Shown: positions 1-6,849 of the stretch, piece by piece
Position numbering within the stretch: position 1 is the stretch's first letter
How the letters are laid out: each line of letters starts with the position of its first letter
DNA from: Desulfobacterales bacterium
Lineage (GTDB): Bacteria > Desulfobacterota > Desulfobacteria > Desulfobacterales > 4be13
DNA length: 18,906 nucleotides
Reading direction: 5' to 3'
Assembly (NCBI GenBank): GCA_029934695.1
Contig: JAOZLU010000042.1
Location: 3,855-22,760, forward strand
The notes under the pieces: generated by a model
The model's database searches: none
Told to the model about the DNA's origin: nothing
What the model saw: only the letters and a program-made list of their open reading frames with translations
Translations under genes and position numbers: made by a program

Positions 1-9
1 AAGTCGCCC

Positions 10-33
10 GGTTCGGATTGGCAAATCCGAACC
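10..33. repeat. Perfect 10-bp hairpin (GGATT-N4-AATCC family)
   Basis: The arms are GGTTCGGATT and AATCCGAACC around a GGCA loop. The same stem with a GCTA loop occurs twice in the 85-bp tandem repeats at 3011-3034 and 3096-3119, so this is a dispersed small palindrome rather than a unique terminator. No T-run follows it. It sits about 16 bases before the hypE ribosome binding site. Confidence 0.8.
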
Positions 34-58
34 TCAGAAAGCAGAAGATAAGGAGATA

Positions 59-1069
59 ATGAAAACAGATAAAATACTTTTGGATCACGGAAGCGGCGGG
101 AAAGTATCACATCAGATGATTTCCGATATGATGCTTCCCATATTTGACAATCCCATCCTTTCCCAACTGGATGACGCGGCTGTATTTGATATACAGGGGA
201 AGCGGTTTGCCTTTTCCACCGACACTTATGTGGTTGATCCCATTTTTTTTCCCGGGGGAAATATAGGAGACCTTGCGGTAAACGGAACGGTGAATGATCT
301 TGCGATGTGCGGCGCAAGCCCGATATATCTCAGTGCGGGGCTGATTATTGAAGAAGGCTTTTCAATAGCGGACCTGGAAAAAATACTGAAAAGTATGAGT
401 ATCGCGGCGGGAAAAGCAGGCGTTCAGATTGTGACCGGGGATACCAAAGTCGTGCCAAAAGGTGCGGCAGATAAGATATTCATCAACACATCCGGCATCG
501 GACTGATACCGTCTCATATAGACATCGCAGGCAACAAGGCGCGCCCCGGGGATAAGATCATTCTGAGCGGAACCATTGCCGATCACGGCGTTACCATCCT
601 GACCCAGAGAGAAGGTATGGCTTTTGATTCATCGCTGACAAGCGACACAGCACCGTTAAACTTCATGGTAAAAAAGATGCTGTTAAGAACCAGGGATATC
701 CATGTACTTAGGGACCCGACCCGGGGCGGCGTGGGAACCACCCTGAATGAAATTGCAGGGAGTTCCGATGTGGGAATAAGAATTTATGAAGAAAACATAC
801 CGATCAGGGATGAAGTCGCCGGAATTTGCGAGCTTTTGGGGTTTGATCCGCTTTATGTCGCAAATGAGGGAAAGCTCATTGCTTTTGTGGAACCGGATCA
901 CGCTGAAATGGCTCTCACAGCAATAAAATCGGACCAGTTTGGAAAAGACGCTTGTATTATCGGCGAGGTCGTCCCGGACCATCCCGGTAAAGTGGTCATG
1001 CAAACCCGTATCGGCGGGACCCGGATTGTGGACATGCTGACCGGGGAGCAGTTGCCGAGAATCTGCTGA
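59..1069 (+). CDS. hypE: Hydrogenase maturation protein HypE
   Basis: HypE dehydrates the carbamoyl group that HypF places on its C-terminal cysteine, making the thiocyanate donor for the cyanide ligands of the [NiFe]-hydrogenase active site. The 336-aa length is normal for the family. Visible hallmarks are the N-terminal LDHGSGGK segment (residues 8-15) and the terminal PRIC, whose last residue, Cys336, is the carbamoylated one. The start is supported by AAGGAG at 50-55, a few bases before the ATG. It is a cytoplasmic enzyme of the PurM/AIR-synthase-like fold. No other hyp gene is in the window, so it is either the last gene of a hyp operon lying upstream or isolated. The neighbouring YigZ-family gene is unrelated in function. 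Confidence 0.96.
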   Translation: MKTDKILLDHGSGGKVSHQMISDMMLPIFDNPILSQLDDAAVFDIQGKRFAFSTDTYVVDPIFFPGGNIGDLAVNGTVNDLAMCGASPIYLSAGLIIEEGFSIADLEKILKSMSIAAGKAGVQIVTGDTKVVPKGAADKIFINTSGIGLIPSHIDIAGNKARPGDKIILSGTIADHGVTILTQREGMAFDSSLTSDTAPLNFMVKKMLLRTRDIHVLRDPTRGGVGTTLNEIAGSSDVGIRIYEENIPIRDEVAGICELLGFDPLYVANEGKLIAFVEPDHAEMALTAIKSDQFGKDACIIGEVVPDHPGKVVMQTRIGGTRIVDMLTGEQLPRIC

Positions 1070-1080
1070 TGAGCCTGTGC

Positions 1081-1099
1081 CTGTGTCTTTCGGACACGG
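1081..1099. other. Small hairpin in the hypE-yigZ gap
   Basis: CTGTGTC and GACACGG can pair over 7 bp (one G-T pair) around a TTTCG loop, 12 bases after the hypE stop. There is no T-run, so it is at best a weak or factor-dependent stop signal, or a chance structure. Confidence 0.3.
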
Positions 1100-1171
1100 A
1101 TGCACACAGAATCCTCGGGACAAGACCCGATGAGACAGCATGCTGATTTTCTGAATCAATATAAGGACAAG

Positions 1172-1795
1172 ATGATGCCACCCTATTCTGTTCCCCGGGC
1201 ACTCTGCCGGGCTGAGGAAACAATAAAACGGAGCCGTTTCATTGGCACCGCTGCACATACCCCTTCACCGGAGGATGCGAAATCGTTTGTCTCACAGATC
1301 AGGGGCGAATTTTCGGATGCGACACACAACTGCTGGGCATACACGGCCGGGCCGCCCGGAAGCACTGCCCGGATCGGAATGAGCGATGACGGCGAACCCC
1401 GCGGCACAGCAGGCCGCCCCCTGCTGAATGTGCTTCTCCATTCCGGCATCGGAGAGGTCACAGTGGTGGCGACACGCTATTTCGGGGGTACCAAACTCGG
1501 TACCGGCGGTCTGGTCCGTGCGTATTCAGGCATCGCCAAAAAGGTGCTTTCCGCACTGGAAACCAAAGAGAAAATCACACCGGTCTGCCTGTCGGTCATT
1601 GCAGATTATTCATACATCTCCGCACTCAGACGCATGGCAGAATCATTCAGGGCAAAGATCATAAAAGAGAGTTATGGTGCAGATGTCTCCTATGTTTTCA
1701 AACTGCCGGAGGAAAAGGCCGAAGCGTTTCAAATATCAATGCTTGATCTGACAAACGGCGAAATAATTATTGAGTCGAAAGTAAGCAAAATTTAA
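1172..1795 (+). CDS. YigZ/IMPACT (UPF0029) family protein
   Basis: This belongs to the YigZ/IMPACT family, whose eukaryotic member regulates Gcn2 and whose bacterial members have no settled biochemical role. The signature is clear: SDDGEPRGTAGRP followed by RYFGGTKLGTGGLVRAYSG in the N-terminal domain, then a C-terminal ferredoxin-like (DUF1949-type) domain. I chose the ATG at 1172 because ATAAGGACAAG directly precedes it and it gives 207 aa, the usual family length. The upstream in-frame ATG at 1100 has no ribosome binding site and would add 24 unrelated residues. The gene ends 14 bases before the next start, so the two are probably co-transcribed. The family assignment is firm and the function is unknown. 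Confidence 0.9.
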   Translation: MMPPYSVPRALCRAEETIKRSRFIGTAAHTPSPEDAKSFVSQIRGEFSDATHNCWAYTAGPPGSTARIGMSDDGEPRGTAGRPLLNVLLHSGIGEVTVVATRYFGGTKLGTGGLVRAYSGIAKKVLSALETKEKITPVCLSVIADYSYISALRRMAESFRAKIIKESYGADVSYVFKLPEEKAEAFQISMLDLTNGEIIIESKVSKI

Positions 1796-1809
1796 AGGAG
1801 GAGGATACC

Positions 1810-2949
1810 ATGTCTTCACATCAGGAAAAGATTAATGCGCTCAGACAGACATTTTCACCGAAAATAAAGTTCGGGGATCTGAAAAAAATCGTAACGAATC
1901 ATTTGGAAATTGAAAGCGATGCTTTTTATGAACTGACAGAAGCATTGACATCCGGGCAAAACCCGAGTTTCAAGGATGACTATGAATCGAAATGGGCCTG
2001 TTACTATCTGCCCGTGGAAGATGACGGCGAATGCATCTGCACGGCTGTCTCCATTTTTCTCTCCTATAAAAAGATCTGCTATGTCACGTTTGACAACATT
2101 TCACGATATGGCGGTGCAGCGGTTGACAAAGGGGCGGATGAGGTTCCGGAAGATTACGCGCTGATTTTTGATGAGATTTCCCGGTTTGTGCCTTTTGTAA
2201 ATGAATACGGCGACGCTTTGTTGCAGAAACTGTATCCATACAGGTGGCGCATGGGGCGCGTCAGACGGAAATTTGTCTGTGACACGTCACGGCTGATGTC
2301 AGAAGAGGCTGGCGAGAGGCTTGTTTCAGCGTATGAGAAGCACCTTGAGAAAAATTTGTCCGTATCTGAAATTTCGTTGAATGATTATCTGAAAACGGCT
2401 GAGTTTTGTTATCGTGCTGCTTTTCCTGAAGATATCAGCAGGCTTTTACAGCAGATGCGCGTCACCGAGGTGTCGGCCGAGCGGCTGCACAAGCAATGGG
2501 CTGACGGACGGCATGGGGGAATGCTTTTTTTGAAAGACCCGGACAGCAAAAAGGAGTATATGGACTGGCTCCTTTCCCGCGAATGGGAAGGCGCACATCC
2601 TTTTGAAATTGTTTACAGCGGGAATGTTCACGGCATTTCCCTTGATCCGCCCAATAAAGAGGAATCCCAGTATCGTCTAAGCGTGATTGATCCGTTTTAT
2701 AACGATGACTTTTTGAAGATGGTTGCGGCACTTATCGAAAAGGAAGTCCCGTTCAGAACTTTCAGCTTGCAGAATATTGTGGAATATTGCAGGGGAGAAT
2801 CCTACATGAACGTGAACAGGCCGTCCATGCGGGATGAAATATTGAGTTACAGGCATTCAGAGGAGGAAGAAGAGAAATATTTTTCTCACATCGAGTGGGA
2901 TAAGATTCAACTCCTTGAGCCGTGTTCTCCTTCTCAAGATGAGGCATGA
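1810..2949 (+). CDS. Uncharacterised 379-aa protein
   Basis: I do not recognise this protein. The start is well supported: AAAGGAGGAGG lies just before the ATG, one of the strongest ribosome binding sites in the window. The product is soluble-looking, acidic, rich in aromatic residues, and has no signal peptide or membrane segment. A Glu-rich stretch (SEEEEEKYF) lies near the C-terminus and HPFEIVYSGNVHGISLDPP is a conspicuous mid-protein segment, but neither maps to a family I can name. It follows the YigZ-family gene by 14 bases, suggesting one transcript. The repeat array begins 13 bases after its stop, so its natural 3' flank has probably been altered. Confidence 0.85.
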   Translation: MSSHQEKINALRQTFSPKIKFGDLKKIVTNHLEIESDAFYELTEALTSGQNPSFKDDYESKWACYYLPVEDDGECICTAVSIFLSYKKICYVTFDNISRYGGAAVDKGADEVPEDYALIFDEISRFVPFVNEYGDALLQKLYPYRWRMGRVRRKFVCDTSRLMSEEAGERLVSAYEKHLEKNLSVSEISLNDYLKTAEFCYRAAFPEDISRLLQQMRVTEVSAERLHKQWADGRHGGMLFLKDPDSKKEYMDWLLSREWEGAHPFEIVYSGNVHGISLDPPNKEESQYRLSVIDPFYNDDFLKMVAALIEKEVPFRTFSLQNIVEYCRGESYMNVNRPSMRDEILSYRHSEEEEEKYFSHIEWDKIQLLEPCSPSQDEA

Positions 2950-2962
2950 ATCAGTTAAGCGC

Positions 2963-3157
2963 GATTTGTCAATCCCCCGGGAGCTTGTCTGGTCCATCAC
3001 AAGGCTGCTCGGTTCGGATTGCTAAATCCGAACCCTGAACGCCGGGGGATTTGTCAATCCCCCGGGAGCTTGTCTGGTCCATCACAAGGCTGCTCGGTTC
3101 GGATTGCTAAATCCGAACCCTGAACGCCGGGGGATTTGTCAATCCCCCGGGAGCTTG
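2963..3157. repeat. 85-bp tandem repeat, two full copies plus a partial third
   Basis: The unit begins GATTTGTCAATCCCCCGG at 2963, 3048 and 3133, giving an exact 85-bp period. The first two copies appear identical, and the third stops after about 25 bases where a methyltransferase fragment begins. Each junction makes a second hairpin: CCGGGGGATT-TGTC-AATCCCCCGG at 3042-3065 and 3127-3150. Each unit also contains GGTTCGGATT-GCTA-AATCCGAACC at 3011-3034 and 3096-3119. Both hairpins have a 10-bp stem and 4-base loop and share the inner GGATT-N4-AATCC core. At the left edge only the right arm of the GC-rich hairpin is intact. Confidence 0.9.
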
Positions 3158-3246
3158 GCTGCGGCTCGGGGCGTGATCTGCTCTGGCTGAAAAACCGGGG
3201 CTTTCATGTCATCGGGTTTGAGCGGTCTCCGGGGCTGGCTGAACTG
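3157..3246 (+). pseudogene. Class I methyltransferase fragment (motif I region)
   Basis: These 90 bases align without gaps to the motif I region of the methyltransferase gene at 8180-8758, with about 11 mismatches. The fragment still reads GCGSGRDLLWLKNRGFHVIG in frame, equivalent to residues 42-61, and continues through about residue 71. It begins exactly where the third tandem repeat copy breaks off and ends where similarity stops abruptly. No start, SAM-acidic loop context or C-terminal half is present, so it cannot be a working enzyme. Its divergence from the two identical copies at 4957 and 8180 shows it is an older or independently derived copy. An open frame runs on to 3414, but that part is out-of-frame read-through. 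Confidence 0.8.
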
Positions 3247-3263
3247 TGCCGGATGCCTCTTGA

Positions 3264-3599
3264 GGCAATGCTTTCAACTTTGTTCGGGATTGCGAGAACA
3301 AACTGCCTCAGATTATTCCGCATGGAAAAGTCCTTCGTGTCATTATTTGGAAACAGCGGGAACACGGAGAAAAGTTACATAACCGGTATATTCTTTCCGA
3401 GTTTGCAAGCATAATGCTATGCACCGGACTGGATGAGGCGAATGATAAGGCCTCCGTGGAAACCGATGATGTGAGACGGTTATCAGGACAACAGCATGAT
3501 TTCTGTTAGAAGCAGTATGTCACTTCACCGGCTTTTGACCGTGTTGGAAGACCTGCTGAGATAAGCGGCATGAAACAGAGCCTTGCATCTGCGGCATAA
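3264..3599 (+). pseudogene. Decayed 3' end of an unidentified gene upstream of the ATPase
   Basis: One frame reads a protein-like stretch, LHNRYILSEFASIMLCTGLDE, then ETDDV about ten residues later, interrupted by an amber TAG at 3507-3509 and resuming as KQYVTSPAFDRVG up to a TAA at 3597-3599. From memory, tails of this shape (HNRYIL, GLDE, TDD, RW.QY, PAF) occur in PLD-like or defence-associated proteins. On that comparison the amber codon would replace a tryptophan. The frame ends 19 bases before the ATPase start, as expected for a former operon partner. The 5' part is missing, replaced by the methyltransferase fragment. Its identity is uncertain, but the coding-like pattern is convincing. 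Confidence 0.5.
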
Positions 3600-3618
3600 C
3601 AGTAAAGGAGTTGGCATC

Positions 3619-4779
3619 ATGGAAGAATCCTGTCAGACAAACGAAAATGGACCTGTCTATTTTCTTGATTTAATCGTGGAGAATGTCCGGTGCTTCAGGG
3701 AAAAACAGACGCTTGACTTGTCAGACGGAGAGGGGATGCCAGCCCGCTGGACTGTTCTTCTCGGGGATAACGGCACGGGGAAGACGACGTTGCTGAGATG
3801 TCTGGCAGGCTTGGAACCTTTTGATGAGTATAGCTTTGATCCTTCGGAAGAGAAAGAGATAATTCCCAAATGCTACTTTTTTAATAATAAGAAAAATTTG
3901 ATCAGCATAAATAAAAAAAGTTATATAATCGGGACTTCAAATTTCTATATGGGGTTTTTCAATTCTGACAGATATGAAAAGTTTGGTGGTTTTAAAGTAT
4001 CTTACGGAGACCTTGTGGGAATAATTCCTTTGAATTCTGAATACATATATTTGCCTGCCAGAATATTTAAAAACTTGGTCGTTTACGCATACGGAGCCTC
4101 TCGTCGGATGGGAACCGGAGCTTTGTCAGAAACTCAGAGTCCTGACAGCTCTGCAAGTCTCTTTTACGATGATGTCAGCCTGATCAATGCGGAAGAATGG
4201 CTTCTGCAAGCCGATTTTGCCGTGAAGAGCGCAGATGATGAGAGCAAACCCTATTTTGAGAACCGCTTTGCCAGGATAAAAAAACTTCTGACCGAGCTGC
4301 TCCCGGATGTGGAGAATATCAGAATAAGGCCGATTACAAAAGAGCAGAAGAAGCCCGGCGTAGAACTCAGAACGCCTTACGGATGGGTGGGACTTAAAAA
4401 TCTGAGTCTGGGATATCAGACCCTGATCGCCTGGATGGTGGACCTGGCGAACCGCCTGTCCGAACGCTATCCTGAAAGCGAGAATCCCCTGTCCGAGCCG
4501 GCGATTGTTCTTGTGGATGAGATTGATCTGCATCTGCATCCCCGATGGCAGAGAACCATCATCCGTCATCTGACGGACATCTTCAGCCAGACCCAGTTCG
4601 TCGTCACCGCACACAGCCCGCTCATTGTGCAGTCCGCACAGGATGCCAATGTGGTCCTGCTCAGACGGGAGGGCGATCAGGTCATCATTCACAACAGTAG
4701 GGGCATATTTGTTGCATTTAAAGAGGCAGAATACGCTTCGATGATTTGCTGCGCCACGCGAGATGAATTCAGGTTTTAA
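3619..4779 (+). CDS. AAA/OLD-RecF-like ATPase with replaced C-terminus
   Basis: This is a 386-aa ABC/SMC-type P-loop ATPase of the AAA_21/OLD-like kind found in many defence modules. Walker A is GDNGTGKTT (49-57), an ABC-signature-like LSLGYQ precedes the Walker B strand AIVLVDEID (295-303), and the switch region reads FVVTAHSP. The start at 3619 is chosen because AAAGGAG lies 8-14 bases upstream; an in-frame ATG at 3583 lacks one. Residues 362-386 are encoded by the first 75 bases of repeat copy A, which also supplies the stop, so the native C-terminal tail has been lost. Related proteins continue beyond the switch histidine, so activity may be impaired. Its presumed partner gene just upstream is decayed, making this probably a relic of a two-gene system. 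Confidence 0.8.
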   Translation: MEESCQTNENGPVYFLDLIVENVRCFREKQTLDLSDGEGMPARWTVLLGDNGTGKTTLLRCLAGLEPFDEYSFDPSEEKEIIPKCYFFNNKKNLISINKKSYIIGTSNFYMGFFNSDRYEKFGGFKVSYGDLVGIIPLNSEYIYLPARIFKNLVVYAYGASRRMGTGALSETQSPDSSASLFYDDVSLINAEEWLLQADFAVKSADDESKPYFENRFARIKKLLTELLPDVENIRIRPITKEQKKPGVELRTPYGWVGLKNLSLGYQTLIAWMVDLANRLSERYPESENPLSEPAIVLVDEIDLHLHPRWQRTIIRHLTDIFSQTQFVVTAHSPLIVQSAQDANVVLLRREGDQVIIHNSRGIFVAFKEAEYASMICCATRDEFRF

Positions 4780-5360
4780 GAACAGTGGACAAAAGACGGA
4801 TGTGCCTGAGTTAAAACCACGAAATACACGAAAATTTCGGGTACGGAACATTCCCGTATTTTTTGTATCTTTTCGTGTGTTTCGTGTGTTTCGTGGTTAA
4901 AAAAGCAGGAGCCTGGGATATCCTTTTTCAGAAATCGCCTAATGAGGCTGTTCATCATGTCAGACTTTTATCAGCAAAATTACAGAGAATATCACGAAAA
5001 GACGTTTCGCATTGATCCGTCTTCCATTTTGCTTCCGCCTGCCCGACGACTTGCTCCCGGATCGGTCATACTGGATGCGGGGTGCGGCTCAGGGCGTGAT
5101 CTGCTCTGGCTGAAAAACAGGGGCTTCAATGTGATCGGATTTGAACGCTCCCCGGGGCTGGCCGAACTGGCACGGGAGAATGCCGGATGCGAGGTCATCC
5201 AAGGGGATTTTGAATTGTATGATTTTTCCGGGTTCTCGGCAGATGCGATTGTTCTGACAGGGTCCCTGGTTCATGTTCCGCACAAAAGATTTCGGAAAGT
5301 GTTCGGAGCTGTCACGGCCGGCCTGAAAAACCGGGGATATGTGCTGGTGAGCCTGAAGGA
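4702..5360. repeat. Repeat copy A, 659-bp direct repeat of 7925-8583
   Basis: The segment matches copy B with a constant offset of 3223 bp and no differences that I could find by eye. It contains a 116-bp core shared also with copy C, a CACGAAA palindrome, and the first 134 codons of a methyltransferase. The left junction lies within a shared TAGGGGC tract inside the ATPase gene. The right junction cuts the methyltransferase mid-gene. Copy B carries the complete gene, so A is the derived copy. Confidence 0.93.
4815..4898. repeat. CACGAAA-type palindromic element (copy A)
   Basis: The left arm AACCACGAAATACACGAAA pairs with a right arm ending CGTGTGTTTCGTGGTT, with an inner hairpin TACGG/CCGTA at 4842-4858. 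The right arm has one extra CGTGTGTTT-like period. On the reverse strand it yields a HETHE-rich peptide typical of spurious open frames over this repeat class. It lies exactly where copies A and B diverge from copy C. Confidence 0.8.
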
Positions 5361-5367
5361 ACCTTAA
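4957..5367 (+). pseudogene. Truncated class I SAM methyltransferase
   Basis: The first 134 codons appear identical to the intact gene at 8180-8758, including motif I (VILDAGCGSGRD) and the acidic residue of FER. The frame then ends after two novel residues at a TAA supplied by the sequence beyond the repeat edge. About 56 C-terminal residues, the last strands of the fold, are missing. The protein would be 136 aa, probably unstable or inactive, though the SAM-binding half is complete. The start follows the intact copy; an in-frame ATG 15 bases upstream is also possible. Confidence 0.8.
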
Positions 5368-5377
5368 AAATTTACTC

Positions 5378-5414
5378 ATTGCTTAATTCGGATCAGCAAA
5401 TCCGATCAGGCAAT
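5378..5414. repeat. Imperfect hairpin of the GGATT-N4-AATCC family
   Basis: The core is GGATC-AGCA-AATCC, a one-base variant of the family found at 10-33 and in the 85-bp repeats. Outer bases ATTGC and GCAAT extend the stem imperfectly. It sits between the truncated methyltransferase and the ParA-like gene and has no T-run after it. Confidence 0.55.
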
Positions 5415-5441
5415 GAATTTCGGATAAACTGAGGCAGGAAT

Positions 5442-6290
5442 ATGGGTACTGTGGTTACAGTTATGAATATGAAAGGCGGCGTGGGAAAGACAACCGTAAC
5501 AATGCACTTGGGTGGCATGATTGCGCTGTATTCGATTGGAGACAAGGAGAGAAGTGTCCTGCTGATTGACTATGACCCTCAGTTCAATCTGACCCAGGCG
5601 TTCATACCTGACAGAATTTATTTTCAACTTGAGAAGGCCCGCAAAACAACCCTGTCCATATTGCTGGATGACGATACAGATATTGATCCCTATCACCTTC
5701 AGGTGCCTGGAAACATGAGTCCCCCGAAAGTCCGGGAACTGTCTTATAAGCTATATGACAGGCTCGACATTATCCCTTCGACCCTTGACCTGATGTATCT
5801 GGCCCTGGGACAGCCGGAGAAAAGAATCAAACCTTTTGAAGAGCGTTTCGACAAATTCATCGCTCAGTGCCGTGAGCATTATGATCTGATTCTGATTGAT
5901 TGTCACCCTGCCGGATCGCTTTTCACCAAGACCGCTTTGACGAATTCTGATCACGTTCTGATTCCGGTTGCTCCGCAGCGTTACGCCATTCGTGGAATCG
6001 GTCTGATGTTGCAATTTATTGAGGCCAAAAAATTAGGAGCATCCCCTGTTCCCCACATTTTGTTCAACATGACGGCCGGGAATGAAATATCAGCCGAGGA
6101 GAAGGAGATTCGCAATAATCCGAAATTTGGCGGAAAATGTCTGCGTTCGACACTGAAAAAATATAAAGTCTTCTCCGATCCTTTGGAGGGAAACGGCTTC
6201 GTATGGGAAACCCATAGTAAATCACGGTGGAGTCGCGAAGCCTTTGATAACATTGAATCCGTTACCAAAGAGTTTCTCAGTAAAATATGA
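5442..6290 (+). CDS. ParA/MinD-like ATPase
   Basis: This 282-aa protein has the deviant Walker A KGGVGKTT (11-18, with the intersubunit lysine K11), a switch region LLIDYDPQFNLT (40-51), and Walker B LILIDCHPAG starting near residue 149. This is the ParA/Soj fold, which dimerises on ATP and often moves along DNA or positions cargo. AGGCAGGA just before the ATG is the ribosome binding site. No parB gene or parS-like cluster follows. Instead two unrecognised genes come next, with 11 bases and then an overlapping stop-start, so this looks like the first gene of a three-gene operon with another purpose than plasmid partition. An insert around residues 55-110 is longer than in minimal ParA. Confidence 0.88.
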   Translation: MGTVVTVMNMKGGVGKTTVTMHLGGMIALYSIGDKERSVLLIDYDPQFNLTQAFIPDRIYFQLEKARKTTLSILLDDDTDIDPYHLQVPGNMSPPKVRELSYKLYDRLDIIPSTLDLMYLALGQPEKRIKPFEERFDKFIAQCREHYDLILIDCHPAGSLFTKTALTNSDHVLIPVAPQRYAIRGIGLMLQFIEAKKLGASPVPHILFNMTAGNEISAEEKEIRNNPKFGGKCLRSTLKKYKVFSDPLEGNGFVWETHSKSRWSREAFDNIESVTKEFLSKI

Positions 6291-6301
6291 GGATTTGAAA
6301 A

Positions 6302-6805
6302 ATGAAAACCGACACAAAAGAGCGTGCAGCGCGGCTGTTTTTGTCATCGCTTCTCAGTTCCGATCTTTCCCGGCATGATATCCGTGAAATATCAGAGGCG
6401 CTTCTGGCGGACAATGAATTCAGCAGGCATCTCGGAATGCTGATTGAAGGGATCGTGCGGAATATGGCCCCTCCTGAGATGAAGATAAGGCCGCTGCCGA
6501 CATTTCAGGATGACAATGGCGTTGTTAATCAGACGGTTTCACTTATCAGAAAGAAACGGCTGTCCAAAAAAATGATTACATCCGTCATGGCCTCAGTCTC
6601 TCCGGGATATGCCCAGTATTACGGCACCATGCCAGAAAAGTTCACTCTCAAAGAGATGCTGGAAAAATTTCTTGATTACAGCGGTCCGGGTGCATTCTCT
6701 GACTTCATGGATATGCTTCAGCACAGGAATCTCAGTGATGGGAGTCAGATCAGAGATGGGAGTCAGGTCAGAGACGGCTATCTGGAAGGAATTATGAACA
6801 GATAA
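6302..6805 (+). CDS. Uncharacterised 167-aa protein of the ParA operon
   Basis: I do not recognise it. It is a helical-looking, soluble protein with basic segments (LIRKKRLSKKM around residues 81-91), no signal peptide and no membrane segment. The start follows a GAGGA at 6289-6293 and lies 11 bases after the ParA-like stop. The position next to a ParA-like ATPase suggests a partner or cargo adaptor, possibly DNA-binding, but this is inference from context only. Near its C-terminus the coding sequence has an 18-bp in-frame tandem repeat giving DGSQIR-DGSQVR. Its TAA overlaps the next ATG (TAATG), indicating coupled translation. Confidence 0.8.
   Translation: MKTDTKERAARLFLSSLLSSDLSRHDIREISEALLADNEFSRHLGMLIEGIVRNMAPPEMKIRPLPTFQDDNGVVNQTVSLIRKKRLSKKMITSVMASVSPGYAQYYGTMPEKFTLKEMLEKFLDYSGPGAFSDFMDMLQHRNLSDGSQIRDGSQVRDGYLEGIMNR
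6737..6772. repeat. 18-bp in-frame tandem repeat
   Basis: Two units of GATGGGAGTCAGRTCAGA (6737-6754 and 6755-6772) differ at one base, and a degenerate third start (GACGG) follows. Each adds the six residues DGSQ(I/V)R to the protein, so copy number can change without a frameshift. Confidence 0.9.
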
Positions 6806-6849
6806 TGACACGAAAGAAACTTGAACAGGTAATGACACGAGAGAAACTT
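6796..6849. repeat. 27-bp tandem duplication across a stop-start junction
   Basis: Units 6796-6822 and 6823-6849 match at 25 of 27 bases. Each contains the TAATGACACGA start context, so the downstream gene has two equivalent in-frame ATGs, at 6805 and 6832. The first overlaps the upstream stop. In the second unit, TAA is out of the upstream frame and reads through. Confidence 0.92.

Noticed and set aside
1100..1171. N-terminal extension of the YigZ-family protein from the ATG at 1100
   Set aside because: There is no ribosome binding site at 1100, and the ATG at 1172 has one and gives the usual family length.
683..1258. 191-codon reverse-strand open frame over hypE and the YigZ-family gene
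   Set aside because: It lies antisense to two confidently assigned genes, spans their gap, and its translation is Cys/His/Pro-rich without any family pattern.
2963..3157. CRISPR array
   Set aside because: The repeats are 85 bp and directly abutting with no variable spacers; each contains two hairpins. This is a tandem duplication and not a CRISPR.
3136..3414. 92-codon forward open frame starting in the tandem repeat
   Set aside because: It is a chimera: repeat sequence, then a methyltransferase motif I fragment, then out-of-frame reading of the decayed gene. It has no ribosome binding site and no complete domain.
4126..4851. 241-codon reverse-strand open frame over the ATPase
   Set aside because: It is a shadow of the conserved ATPase frame, and its start lies in the repeat. 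The same first residues recur at copy B, as expected from the duplication and not from coding.
4776..4958. 60-codon reverse frame with a HETHE-rich peptide (also at 7999-8181)
   Set aside because: It is the translation of the CACGAAA palindrome, a repeat class known for producing such spurious peptides.
4702..5360. Insertion sequence or transposon
   Set aside because: No transposase frame, terminal inverted repeats or target-site duplication could be seen at the edges. The borders cut through genes, which fits recombination-driven duplication better.
5442..6290. Plasmid partition locus
   Set aside because: The ParA-like gene has no ParB-like partner, no parS-like repeats and no replication gene nearby.
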